Of a stretch of DNA of 64,000 nucleotides, positions 1-8,773 are shown one piece after another; the stretch's first letter is position 1, and each line of letters opens with the position of its first letter. The position numbers and the translations under genes were made by a program. The stretch is from Endozoicomonas sp. OPT23 (lineage in GTDB: Bacteria > Pseudomonadota > Gammaproteobacteria > Pseudomonadales > Endozoicomonadaceae): assembly GCF_009653635.1 (NCBI RefSeq), contig NZ_PPFD01000003.1:638955-702954 (forward strand), in the 5' to 3' direction. The notes below the pieces were generated by a model, which ran no database searches, was not told the DNA's origin, and worked only from the letters and a program-made list of their open reading frames with translations.

Positions 1-87
1 TCATTAGAAGAAGCAGGGGACCTGCGAAGAGAGAAATCCAGTAGCCTGGACCAGGCGCTTCCCGAGGGAAGGTCTGGTTAGAAGTCA
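1..87 (+). CDS. possible 3' end of an upstream gene (partial)
   Basis: The frame is open from the window edge to a TAG at 85-87 and would encode about 28 hydrophilic residues. A terminator-like hairpin follows at 130-154. The stretch is too short to recognise a family and an open frame of this length can occur by chance, so this is only a hint that a plus-strand gene ends here. Confidence 0.2.
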
Positions 88-129
88 TGACTGTCATAGT
101 TAACCACTTAATAACTTATTATCACGTGC

Positions 130-154
130 AGTCTCCATCCGGGAGGACTTTTGT
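130..154 (+). terminator. terminator-like hairpin
   Basis: The arms AGTCTCC (130-136) and GGAGGACT (142-149) pair with one bulged base and are followed by TTTTGTT. It would serve a plus-strand gene ending near position 87. The rest of 88-293 is AT-rich and holds nothing else that I can support. Confidence 0.35.
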
Positions 155-293
155 TGATTGATGCACGTCAGCTTTCGTGGGGATTTTAAGAAAAAACCAC
201 TGAACTTATTAACTTATTTACCGACTTTTTCGCCAATTGTTTTTTGTTTTATACGGTTTTACCGGTGTTATCTTTTGTTAGAAGATTTTTCAC

Positions 294-2237
294 TCATAGC
301 CTTTCAGGCCTACCCAGAAAATACCCCTGCCCGCCCTGAACACCCAGTTCCTGTAATTGCAGCCAATCAGCTTCTTCTTCGACGTTTTGAGCCAGAAGAT
401 TTACGTCCTGACTTTCTGCCAGCATAGCCAGTGTTCGAATATAGAACTGATTACCCTGATTACTGGCAATACCGCGAACGTAACTACCGTCCACCTTGAT
501 ATAGTCCAGCGGCAACGTTTGTAGACAACTTAAACAGCGACTGGCAATACCAAAGTGATCAACAGACACCTTGCACCCCATTGCCTGAAATTCCCGAATA
601 ATGCCCGCCAGTTTTTCTCCGGCTACCAGCAATGTTCTTTCCGGTATTTCCAGAATCACACGACGAGCGACTTCAGGTGATGCCTTCAGCTGAGCCAGCA
701 ACCATGAGCGAAATTCAGAGTTCAGTAATGACCTTGGAGAGAAGTTCATACAGAAGTCTTCAGCCTGATGTTGAATCATTTTTTCAGACAAAACCTCAAA
801 CACAACTTTGTCGAACTCCGAGTGCAGATCAAACCGCTCAACCATAGGCAGAAATGCTTCCGCTGCTGCCAGTTCGCCCAATAATCTTAACCGGGCAAAC
901 ACTTCCTTGAACATCAATTGTCCCGTATTTGAATAAACAGGCTGTGCAAACAATTCCAGTTCTTTCTCTGCTAGTACCTGTTTCAGCGATGTTTGCCAGT
1001 GATCATCGTCCCAGTGACGGTAAGGCTGGTTTTCACTGTTTTCAATTTCCTGCACCAGCCAGCAGCTACTTCCTTGATGCTGCGCAGCTCTCAGAATCTG
1101 ATCCGCCTGATTAATTAACGCTTCACGACTGATATGACCGATGTTTACAGCCATACCAATGTGCAATTTGTCCTTACCCTCTTCACTGGCGAAATAGCTG
1201 AGCGCAGAGACAGCAGTGAAACAGAACTCCGATACTAACTCCGCCTGTTTACGATCACTGGCCGGAATAAAGACAGCAAACTCGGAACCACTGCGACGGC
1301 CAACGATGGCCTCCTGCCAGGCCTGAACAGACTCACTGATCTCTTTGGAAATGGAGGTCAGCAACTGGTCTGCAGCTTTTCGACCATGATCTCTGTTGTA
1401 TTGCTCCAAGCCACTGACTTGAAGTATCAACAGCGCACCACCGGCAATGCCTTTGTCTTCTCCAAGAGCTGCTGCTATTCGATCATCAAAAGTTCTCTGA
1501 TTCAGAACACCGGTTAATGAATCTTTTACCGACTGCCTGCGCAGGTCTTCAGTAAGCACAACCTTTTCATTAAACAGATGTTCCAGCTTTGTCACCATGC
1601 GGTTCATGGCTTCAACGACGCGGCGAATATCTTTGGTTCTGGGCAGAGTATCCTGTACTTCAAAGCGTTTCTGGCAGATCGCATCGGCCTGCTTCTCAAG
1701 GCGACCAAGAGGACGAAGGACAATATTGAGTAATATATTCAGGCCGGCAATCACCAGCAGCAGAGTGCCGCCAAATAACCAGATAGCATTTTGCGTTTTT
1801 GACCAAAGACTTCTATAAGCCACACCAGGATGACTGGTGACATAAAGTGTGCCCGCTTTTACCCAGCCATTATTAATTTCTGATGACACTTCAGGGGCAG
1901 AAAGACTGGCCATACCCACAAACCAGCCTGGAACACCATCCAAAGCCAGATCATTCTCACTCAGCACCAGTGTTTTCCCCTCAGGGCCTTCAAAGCGAAT
2001 GGTCTGGTAGTAACCCCGATCAAACACCGCATCAATCATTGAATCGATCACTGCAATATTGTCTGGCTCGGTAGCCGCAATCGCCACACCCAGTGAAGTT
2101 GCGGTGTCCTGCGCATGAGACTCCAGCTGAGCCTGAAGATAGCTTCTGGCGTCGTTGATGTTGACCAGCAGGCTGCCGCCAAACAGCAGACAGAGCATAA
2201 TGGTCAAATAAACAGCCAGCTCCCTGAGTAATGTCAT
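294..2237 (-). CDS. lapD: LapD-like inner-membrane c-di-GMP receptor (degenerate GGDEF-EAL)
   Basis: LapD binds cyclic di-GMP in the cytoplasm and, when loaded, sequesters the periplasmic protease LapG so that large surface adhesins stay attached. The 647-residue protein has an N-terminal membrane helix (about 8-26), a periplasmic LapD/MoxY-type domain (27-150) with a GWF loop near 104-106, a second helix (151-173), a HAMP segment (to about 225), then GGDEF and EAL domains. Both active sites are altered: SGSEF stands where GGDEF is expected (316-320) and EVF replaces EAL (445-447), as expected for a receptor rather than an enzyme. It lies 99 bp downstream of lapG on the same strand, the known partner arrangement. 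The LapA-type adhesin substrate is not in the window. Confidence 0.9.
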   Translation of the reverse strand: MTLLRELAVYLTIMLCLLFGGSLLVNINDARSYLQAQLESHAQDTATSLGVAIAATEPDNIAVIDSMIDAVFDRGYYQTIRFEGPEGKTLVLSENDLALDGVPGWFVGMASLSAPEVSSEINNGWVKAGTLYVTSHPGVAYRSLWSKTQNAIWLFGGTLLLVIAGLNILLNIVLRPLGRLEKQADAICQKRFEVQDTLPRTKDIRRVVEAMNRMVTKLEHLFNEKVVLTEDLRRQSVKDSLTGVLNQRTFDDRIAAALGEDKGIAGGALLILQVSGLEQYNRDHGRKAADQLLTSISKEISESVQAWQEAIVGRRSGSEFAVFIPASDRKQAELVSEFCFTAVSALSYFASEEGKDKLHIGMAVNIGHISREALINQADQILRAAQHQGSSCWLVQEIENSENQPYRHWDDDHWQTSLKQVLAEKELELFAQPVYSNTGQLMFKEVFARLRLLGELAAAEAFLPMVERFDLHSEFDKVVFEVLSEKMIQHQAEDFCMNFSPRSLLNSEFRSWLLAQLKASPEVARRVILEIPERTLLVAGEKLAGIIREFQAMGCKVSVDHFGIASRCLSCLQTLPLDYIKVDGSYVRGIASNQGNQFYIRTLAMLAESQDVNLLAQNVEEEADWLQLQELGVQGGQGYFLGRPERL

Positions 2238-2336
2238 AGTGCTATCCCTTTCTTACCTGTCATTGCCATCGGGCAACTCTCTCTATCCAATCCTGCTAAC
2301 TACTAGCCAGTTAGTAATACGTACCACCTAACTCTG

Positions 2337-3017
2337 CTATCGAGTGGAAGCCTTTCCCTGTTCCACCGATGCTTTAAATCGTTTTCTTAAATCCACCCAG
2401 AGATTCAACCGGTCAGCCTTACCAACCCGAACGCCTTTACCACGCTGCTTGGCGACCCAGAGGCCATCACCGTTAAAGTTATAGACAGGTTTCAGGTCTT
2501 TACGTTGACCAGCAGGCAGAATCTCACCTTTGAGGTTATCAAGGATCAATGGCTCGCTGTTGGGGCGACTGTAATAACTTAACACCATATGAGCCTGCTT
2601 CAGCTCAAGGGCTTCAACGTAGGTGATTCTGAGTTTGCTATCGGGAATGCCCAGCTCTCGCAGGGTGTAGTATTTGGCAATGGAAAAATCTTCGCAGTCA
2701 CCGCCACCACTGGCGAGGAATTCAACAGGGGTGGCCCAGAAGTCTTCCATTCCCCAGTGTTTGATATCGCTGATAAACTCTAGCTGATTAAAAAAGCGAT
2801 TCACTTTCTCCATCTTCTGGCGTTCTGACAGCCCTTTGTTATTCAGCATGATGTTCTGCCAGGACAGAACTCTCCTGCCAGCCTGTTCGCCATACATTTT
2901 TTTAACATCACTCAGCAGTGCTTTGCTGATATAGAGCTCCCCTGCCACAGCGAGAGCAAGACAGCCAACAATGAAAAACGGGACAAAAAAACGAGAAAGC
3001 ATGCAGATTTTATCCAC
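2337..3017 (-). CDS. lapG: LapG periplasmic cysteine protease (bacterial transglutaminase-like)
   Basis: LapG cleaves the N-terminus of LapA-type adhesins in the periplasm and releases cells from a surface; LapD inhibits it at high c-di-GMP. The 226-residue product has an N-terminal hydrophobic export or anchor segment (about 8-28) and the family triad C108 (GGGDCEDF), H143 (AHMV) and D160 (LILDN), with spacing close to that of characterised LapG. The calcium-dependent BTLCP fold (PF06035 family) is inferred from these motifs. It is first in a probable lapG-lapD operon and diverges from the tRNA gene upstream. Confidence 0.9.
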   Translation of the reverse strand: MDKICMLSRFFVPFFIVGCLALAVAGELYISKALLSDVKKMYGEQAGRRVLSWQNIMLNNKGLSERQKMEKVNRFFNQLEFISDIKHWGMEDFWATPVEFLASGGGDCEDFSIAKYYTLRELGIPDSKLRITYVEALELKQAHMVLSYYSRPNSEPLILDNLKGEILPAGQRKDLKPVYNFNGDGLWVAKQRGKGVRVGKADRLNLWVDLRKRFKASVEQGKASTR

Positions 3018-3096
3018 AGATGAACAAAGCTAATTTCGGCCATCGGGGAAAAATCCAAAGAATTGAGAACTGAAAAAATTAGATTAAATCAGAGAC

Positions 3097-3126
3097 TTGG
3101 CTAGAGCCCCCTTATATGCTTATAAT
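3097..3126 (+). promoter_or_regulatory. sigma-70 promoter of the tRNA gene
   Basis: TTGGCT (3097-3102) and a consensus TATAAT (3121-3126) are separated by 18 bp, placing the start of transcription just before the mature tRNA at 3140. Confidence 0.6.
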
Positions 3127-3139
3127 TCACCTCCGCTGA

Positions 3140-3216
3140 GGGCCTATAGCTCAGCTGGTTAGAGCAGTGGACTCATAATCCATTGGTCGCAGGTTCGAGT
3201 CCTGCTGGGCCCACCA
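3140..3216 (+). tRNA. tRNA with CAT anticodon (Ile2 or elongator Met)
   Basis: The 77-nt sequence folds into a full cloverleaf. The acceptor stem pairs GGGCCTA with TGGGCCC, A is the discriminator and CCA is encoded. The D-arm contains AGCTCAGCTGGTTAGAGC, the anticodon loop CTCATAA gives CAT, and the T-loop is GGTTCGAGTCC. CAT can be elongator methionine or the lysidine-modified Ile2 tRNA reading AUA. The TTGGTCGC variable/T-arm context resembles Ile2 tRNAs, but I cannot settle this without a covariance model. Confidence 0.95.
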
Positions 3217-3222
3217 AATATT

Positions 3223-3257
3223 AAAAAAGCCGAAGGATCTTCCTCTCGGCTTTTTTT
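3223..3257 (+). terminator. rho-independent terminator of the tRNA
   Basis: AAAGCCGA pairs with TCGGCTTT, with an inner AGGA/TCCT helix and a TCT loop, followed by seven T. It ends only about 20 bp before the start of the next gene (ugd). Confidence 0.8.
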
Positions 3258-3277
3258 CTGCCTAGAGATTCCCTCCA

Positions 3278-4615
3278 ATGAACATCTCTGTCTTTGGTGC
3301 AGGCTATGTCGGACTGGTTCAGGCTGCTGTATTTGCTCACTCCGGGCATCATGTCTTTTGCATCGATACAGACTCAAGCCGTTTAAGGGCGCTTACTGCA
3401 GGGCAACTGCCATTTCATGAACCTGGTTTGCAGGAACTGGTGGATTCAGGTATTTCTTCTGACCGACTTCAGTTCAGTGACAATGCCGTTGAAAGCATTC
3501 AGCGTGCAGACCTGCTGATCATCGCTGTTGGTACTCCCTCACTACCTGATGGTTCTGCCAATTTAGAATACGTTCAGACAGTTGCTCATCAAATTGCAGA
3601 GTATGCTGTTACCGACAAAATCATCCTCTGTAAAAGCACCGTTCCTGTTGGCACCTGCGATCAGCTTCAGGAAATGTTAAACCTTCAGCTCTGTCAGCAG
3701 CATAAAGACATCTCACTCGAGGTTGTTTCCAACCCTGAATTTTTGAAACAGGGCAATGCAGTAAATGATTGTCTAAAACCAGACCGAATCGTCATTGGTA
3801 CTGAATGCTCAAGTGCCCAAAAGACTCTGAGCGCGCTTTTCGCACCTTATTGCCGCAGCCATGACCGACTGCTGTTTATGAGCAGGCGCAGTGCTGAAAT
3901 GACCAAATACGCAGCTAACTGTTTTCTGGCGACAAAAATCAGCTTTATGAATGAAATGGCGGCTATTGCTGAAGCTTCAGGCGCTGATATTGAATCAGTA
4001 CGACTGGCTATGGGAGCCGACCCTCGTATTGGTTATCAGTTTATCTACCCGGGACTCGGATACGGTGGCTCCTGTTTTCCCAAGGATGTTAAAGCTCTTG
4101 CTGCAACCGCTAGAAATGTCGATATAGAACCAGGCCTGCTTGCCGCTGTAGATGCCCGCAACAAACAACAGCAAATGGATTTCTTTAACAAAGTTTCCGA
4201 GCACTTTGGCCATCAACTTCAGGGCCTGACTTTTGCCATATGGGGACTGTCGTTTAAACCTGACACCAGCGATATGCGTGAAGCACCCGCTCGATATCTA
4301 ATGGAAAAACTCTGGCAGGCAGGTGCTCGAGTACAGGCTCATGACCCACAGGCATCAGACGAGTGTCGCCGTATTTATCCGGATCAGAAATCATTAAGTC
4401 TGACTGACAACAGCTATGAAGCCCTTGAAGGCTGCGAAACTCTGATCATCTGCACAGAGTGGAGTGAATACCGGTCACCAGACTTTTCTCGTATAAAACA
4501 AAATCTGAGCAAGCCGGTTATCTTTGACGGTAGAAACCTTTGGTCTCCCGAAGAAATGAAAGGCCGAGGGTTCATCTATCACTCTATTGGTCGCAAGAGT
4601 ATTACCCTGTATTAA
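3278..4615 (+). CDS. ugd: UDP-glucose 6-dehydrogenase
   Basis: Oxidises UDP-glucose to UDP-glucuronate with two NAD+, supplying precursors for exopolysaccharide or LPS. The 445-residue length is typical. The N-terminal Rossmann motif GAGYVG is at 7-12, followed by the central UDPGDH domain. The catalytic cysteine is C266 in GYGGSCFPKD, and the C-terminal UDP-binding domain carries SFKPDTSDMREAP. The start lies some 20 bp after the tRNA terminator, leaving little room for a separate promoter. Its stop overlaps by 3 bp the stop of the convergent transporter gene. Confidence 0.95.
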   Translation: MNISVFGAGYVGLVQAAVFAHSGHHVFCIDTDSSRLRALTAGQLPFHEPGLQELVDSGISSDRLQFSDNAVESIQRADLLIIAVGTPSLPDGSANLEYVQTVAHQIAEYAVTDKIILCKSTVPVGTCDQLQEMLNLQLCQQHKDISLEVVSNPEFLKQGNAVNDCLKPDRIVIGTECSSAQKTLSALFAPYCRSHDRLLFMSRRSAEMTKYAANCFLATKISFMNEMAAIAEASGADIESVRLAMGADPRIGYQFIYPGLGYGGSCFPKDVKALAATARNVDIEPGLLAAVDARNKQQQMDFFNKVSEHFGHQLQGLTFAIWGLSFKPDTSDMREAPARYLMEKLWQAGARVQAHDPQASDECRRIYPDQKSLSLTDNSYEALEGCETLIICTEWSEYRSPDFSRIKQNLSKPVIFDGRNLWSPEEMKGRGFIYHSIGRKSITLY

Positions 4616-5511
4616 GCAGCTTTATCTTTCGGGCTTTTAATAACCAGATAAACACCTGCTACAGCCACCAGCATTCCGAGAATGGCGCCTGAACTCAACT
4701 TTTCGTTGAAGAGCAGCCAGGATTCGATGGCGGTAACGGGCGGCACCAGATAGAAGTACCCTGCAACTTCAGACGCGGCACCTCGCTGAATCATCAACAT
4801 CAGCAGCAGAATAGCTGCGACGGATAGCCCGAACACCAGCCACGTCAGAGATAGAATCAGTTGTGGTTGCCAATCGATAACCTGAGTTTCAAACGAGTAG
4901 GTGAGAACAGCCATTAATATTGCCGTGGCCAGATACTGAAACCAGGCGCCCGTAAACAGATCAACTCCCTGCCCAAAACGCTTCTGATAAAGGGTGCCAA
5001 TAGAAATACCGACCAATGCCGCCATGGCAGCAAGAATGGCAGGCCATGTCAAAGAGAGGCTACCCAGTTCCTGACCTCTTAACAGCACCATACATACGCC
5101 AGACAAGCCCAGCAGCAATCCAAACCATTGACGTTTATGGAGGCGCTCACTGATCACCGCCCATGCCAGAAAAGCGGTTAACAATGGTTGCAGTCCAACC
5201 AAAAGGGACGTTATTCCTGCCGGCATCTGCCACTTGATGGCTGCAAATACTCCACCGAGGTAAGCACCGTGAATCAGTGAACCCACCACCATCTGATGGC
5301 AGGCTTGTTGAAAGTTAAGCCACGGTGATTTGAAATAAACGATCAACCCCGTAAATACCACCAGCGTAATCAACATACGAACGAAGAGCAGGTTAAAGGG
5401 TTCTATAAAAGGCAGCGCATACTTGGCACCGATAAAACCGGTGCTCCAGAGCAAAACAAAGACGATCGGTATCCACTGGGTGAAGCCCGGTTCAGACTTA
5501 ACAGCAATCAT
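4612..5511 (-). CDS. EamA/DMT-family transporter
   Basis: The 299-residue hydrophobic protein has about ten predicted membrane helices arranged as two EamA repeats, with the second beginning near residue 160. This is the drug/metabolite transporter superfamily. Members export amino acids or metabolites, but the substrate cannot be predicted. The N-terminal repeat contains the family signature PVFVLLWSTGFIGAKYALP-like region near 10-30. The gene is convergent with ugd, with the stop codons overlapping by 3 bp, and is transcribed as a single gene. Confidence 0.85.
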   Translation of the reverse strand: MIAVKSEPGFTQWIPIVFVLLWSTGFIGAKYALPFIEPFNLLFVRMLITLVVFTGLIVYFKSPWLNFQQACHQMVVGSLIHGAYLGGVFAAIKWQMPAGITSLLVGLQPLLTAFLAWAVISERLHKRQWFGLLLGLSGVCMVLLRGQELGSLSLTWPAILAAMAALVGISIGTLYQKRFGQGVDLFTGAWFQYLATAILMAVLTYSFETQVIDWQPQLILSLTWLVFGLSVAAILLLMLMIQRGAASEVAGYFYLVPPVTAIESWLLFNEKLSSGAILGMLVAVAGVYLVIKSPKDKAA

Positions 5512-5618
5512 TCATTCTTCCATACGGTTACAACTGCTCAAGATAGGCAGCAGGGAACTTTTTATTTATTCGCTGATCAAATTTATTTCAAGGACAGTAA
5601 AAGAGTAAGGATACAGCA

Positions 5619-7442
5619 ATGTTACAGAATACAGGCACCCTTCAGCCCCCTTCCACATCGAAGCCTATCTCAGAAGCGAACTTCAAGATTAAGCTGAACT
5701 CTCAGGAAGCCCAAAATCACTTAAAAAAATTGTCTCACCTCGGTCTTGCCAGTACTCCACTTATTCAACGACAAGCACTGACATCACATTCCTCCCGAGC
5801 AGCTCTTTACAACACGATTGGCTCGGCTTTGGTCTGGAAGCAGCTCTCAGCCGCAGGACGAGTTGCACTTTATCAGACTTATGCACAACTCTGGCAAGCC
5901 CTTGAAGAACGTACCGACACCCTTGAAGAAGGCGAGCAATTGGCTTTGTTTGTTGACCTTGATGATGGTTCCGTTGAAAGCACACCTTATTTCACCAGCC
6001 TTATGGGCACCGAAAACAAAATGGCTCCCGCTCGAAGCGAAGAGTGGTGGCGAACACAGTTGGGACAAATCAAATCGCCATATCTTCCGGAAGGAAGACA
6101 GGGTGAACATAACTGGTCTTACCCTTTACCAGGCGCAAAAGAGTTTTTAACCAAAGCTCTGGCCACAAACAAAGTAAAAATCTGCTATCTCACCAGCCGT
6201 TCTGATGAAAGTATAAAGCCAGCGACTATCAACATGTTAAAACGCTTCGGTTTTCCGGGTGTTTGCGAAGAGTCCGTTCGAATTGCTACCAGCCAGACAA
6301 GCAAGCCGTCTCATATCTCTGACTTCGAAAAAGACTGCGCTGGTAACTTTTATATTGGCGACAAACTCGGTGATTTAAATATCGCCACCAAAAGTTTGTC
6401 GTTCACAGCTATGAAATCATTGGTCAGCAGTCCTGCCGTCAATTCACGGCTTGGTACTGAGGCATTTATTGTTCCAAATCCGGTTTATGGTCCTGGCTGC
6501 TGGGAAGATATTACTCACGCTCCATTTACTAAAACTGCCGATGAGTCTCGTCAAAACAGAAGAGAGCAACTCAAGGTTTGGGAAGACTCTGGCAGCTCTC
6601 ACGCCTCTGGAAGGTTCAACCCGATAACAGAGCAACTGGAGCAATCTTTGCTCTATATGCAAAGCCCTGCCTACGATGCGCTTACACAACAGACTTATTG
6701 CAGAGCTGCAGCCGAAGCCAGAAAACTGTTGGCTCAGCAAGATCCAAAAAAAGTTGTTGCTGTGATGGATATTGATGGCACTGTCGTCAATAACAGTCCA
6801 TGGATTGCAGGACTGTCGAAGAAAGGTCAAACCAGTTCGCAGGAATCCCTGCACAGGTTTGTAACCAGTGGCACAGCTGAAAAAGTTTCTGGCGTAGATC
6901 AATTACTGGGCGTCTATCGAGAGAAGAGTATTCCTGTTGTCTGGGTAACCAATCGAGCCGCTTCATCCATTGCCGGTCAGGAAGAGGTTCGTTTAGCCGC
7001 TCAAAAGCAACTTGAAAAAAAGGGGCTGTTCAAGGAAGGCGATGTCATTCTAATAAAAAACGATCCGAGCCTGACACAGGCTGGACTCGCAGCCAGCAGT
7101 AAAAGAGATCGTTTTGCAGCGATTGAACAGGGCAGGGTGATTGACGGTCGGGATCAGATTCTTCAGTTTGTTGGCGACGATCCAGCTGACCTTGATCTGC
7201 CAGCAGAGCCATTTCATTCTCAATCAACCAGCAACTGGCCTGCAGAATCAAGTGAGATCGGCAGCAAAAGAGTCCTTATTCCCAATCCGATATTCTATAG
7301 AGGCTGGAATACGGCTCTGGCCAAACACTGGTACCCAGACACCGAACCAACTGATTGTGGCTTATGGGCACGCAATATCATCGAATTGACCAGCTGGCAG
7401 CCTGAAGCTGAGCTTAAAGAGAAAACTTCAAAGTTAACCTGA
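5619..7442 (+). CDS. tandem HAD-fold protein, unknown function
   Basis: I do not recognise a named family for the full 607-residue protein. Two haloacid-dehalogenase-like halves are visible. The first has motif I DLDD at 113-116, motif II LTSR near 190 and motif IV IGDKLGD near 250. The second has DIDGTVV from D384, motif II VTNR near 440 and motif IV VGDDPADLD near 520. The first 90 residues are polar and lack a signal peptide. Domain 1 has Gly-Ser after the two aspartates instead of Thr, so it may be weak or inactive, while domain 2 looks intact. DUF2608-like or class III acid-phosphatase-like relatives are the closest guess. A good ribosome site (TAAGGA) precedes the ATG. Neighbours give no functional clue. 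Confidence 0.8.
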   Translation: MLQNTGTLQPPSTSKPISEANFKIKLNSQEAQNHLKKLSHLGLASTPLIQRQALTSHSSRAALYNTIGSALVWKQLSAAGRVALYQTYAQLWQALEERTDTLEEGEQLALFVDLDDGSVESTPYFTSLMGTENKMAPARSEEWWRTQLGQIKSPYLPEGRQGEHNWSYPLPGAKEFLTKALATNKVKICYLTSRSDESIKPATINMLKRFGFPGVCEESVRIATSQTSKPSHISDFEKDCAGNFYIGDKLGDLNIATKSLSFTAMKSLVSSPAVNSRLGTEAFIVPNPVYGPGCWEDITHAPFTKTADESRQNRREQLKVWEDSGSSHASGRFNPITEQLEQSLLYMQSPAYDALTQQTYCRAAAEARKLLAQQDPKKVVAVMDIDGTVVNNSPWIAGLSKKGQTSSQESLHRFVTSGTAEKVSGVDQLLGVYREKSIPVVWVTNRAASSIAGQEEVRLAAQKQLEKKGLFKEGDVILIKNDPSLTQAGLAASSKRDRFAAIEQGRVIDGRDQILQFVGDDPADLDLPAEPFHSQSTSNWPAESSEIGSKRVLIPNPIFYRGWNTALAKHWYPDTEPTDCGLWARNIIELTSWQPEAELKEKTSKLT

Positions 7443-7460
7443 GGGCGTAGTTACAAGCAG

Positions 7461-7844
7461 CTACTGATTATCCTGTCGTATATCCACAGGCAGTGTACGC
7501 ATTCTGGATATTCCTGTCAGAACACAAACAGACATCACTACCAGCATAATTTTTACAGCAAGCAATGGCGCAAAATAGATACTGACAGCAAAACTGATAG
7601 TCGTAAAAATCAGCGCCCGTTTTTTATGTTTCGCTTCCATACCTCTGTGTTTTTCCCAGTTACTTAAAACCCGGCCAAAGTACGGGTGGTTCAGCAACCA
7701 CTGGTGAAGCTTTTCACTGGAACGGGCAAAGCAGAAAGCTGACAACAGCAGAAAAGGCGTGGTAGGCAGCAGTGGCAGGAAGATACCAATGACGCCTGCC
7801 ACCAAAGACAATATTCCTGCAAAAATCAGAAATATTTTCAGCAT
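7461..7844 (-). CDS. ybaN: DUF454/YbaN-family inner-membrane protein
   Basis: The 127-residue protein has hydrophobic helices at about 3-35 and 78-118. It carries the YbaN/DUF454 signatures GIFLPLLPTTPFLLLSAFCF (14-33) and FARSSEKLHQWLLNHPYFG (next 20 residues). The family is widespread in Proteobacteria with no firm function. Its ATG follows directly on the stop codon of the upstream epimerase-like gene, so the two are almost certainly translationally coupled. Confidence 0.85.
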   Translation of the reverse strand: MLKIFLIFAGILSLVAGVIGIFLPLLPTTPFLLLSAFCFARSSEKLHQWLLNHPYFGRVLSNWEKHRGMEAKHKKRALIFTTISFAVSIYFAPLLAVKIMLVVMSVCVLTGISRMRTLPVDIRQDNQ

Positions 7845-8654
7845 TCACAACCCCTGCATTGGGTCCGGATATTTAAAGGTATAACCCAGACATTTCTTCA
7901 GTTTGTCACAGTTAACAATTCGGTAGGGGACTGCTTCTTCGCTGAACAGCGGCAGCTCCATTCCCGCAACTGTACAGGCTTTTGTATAAAAGTCACGCTT
8001 GCACGGATGCTCGTCAGCCGAGGCATTAAAGGCTTCTCCCCAGAGCTGGCGATCAATGATTTCAGCCATCACTGCCACACAATCATCGAGGTGAATCATA
8101 TTAATCGGCTGATTGGCACCTTTCAGCTCTCTGCCAGCAAAATACACTCCGGCATTGATACCTTGTCCCATTAAACCTGAGAAGCGAACCACGGTGGTTT
8201 CAAACTCTGTTCTCAGGCTGAACAGTTCTTCTATCTTCAACCAGGACGTTCCCAAAAACGGGCTGGCCTGATGAGTCGCGTCTTCTTCCCGAACCACTTC
8301 ACCTGTTTGCTGATACACAGAAGTAGCGCTGATCAATAGAACTTTCTTCACTTCTGACCTCGCCGCGGCCTCAGCAATAGTTTCCATGACTTTATTGAAC
8401 TGACCTTCCAGCTTTGCTGAAGGAGGCAGAGTGGCAACCAGAATGTCTGCTGCCACGGCTTTATCGAGATCACCGTTAGCTTCAGGAGTGAAGGTAAGAA
8501 CATCTGCATTCAAACCTTCTTCTTTCAGCGACTGGCATTTCTCTTCACTGGTGACAGTACCGTAGACATCATAGCCCCTAGTTTTAAGTTCACGTCCCAA
8601 AGGCAGACCAACACGACCATAGCCCACGACACTGATACGTTCTTTTTTACTCAT
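7845..8654 (-). CDS. NAD(P)-dependent epimerase-like protein (YeeZ-type extended SDR)
   Basis: The 269-residue protein begins with a Rossmann strand and the glycine-rich motif GYGRVGLPLG (7-16). The central strand is LLISATSVY followed by a RVxQ-like region, and the C-terminal half resembles YeeZ/atypical extended SDR proteins. Known relatives are poorly characterised and may act on nucleotide sugars. It is the first gene of a two-gene unit with ybaN, whose start codon abuts its stop. It diverges from the acyl-CoA-dehydrogenase-like gene, with an AT-rich 120-bp promoter region between. Confidence 0.75.
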   Translation of the reverse strand: MSKKERISVVGYGRVGLPLGRELKTRGYDVYGTVTSEEKCQSLKEEGLNADVLTFTPEANGDLDKAVAADILVATLPPSAKLEGQFNKVMETIAEAAARSEVKKVLLISATSVYQQTGEVVREEDATHQASPFLGTSWLKIEELFSLRTEFETTVVRFSGLMGQGINAGVYFAGRELKGANQPINMIHLDDCVAVMAEIIDRQLWGEAFNASADEHPCKRDFYTKACTVAGMELPLFSEEAVPYRIVNCDKLKKCLGYTFKYPDPMQGL

Positions 8655-8773
8655 GCACTAACCATCTCAAGATAAAAATAAGACACGAGACTCAAATAAT
8701 TAGACAAAAAACTATTTTTGTATAATTATTCAAACCAAGATTGCCCATAAAAAGAAATAACAAAGGTAAAACT

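Noticed and set aside
158-427. Plus-strand reading frame at the end of lapD
   Set aside because: It overlaps the lapD 3' end in antisense and has no recognisable domain or good ribosome site.
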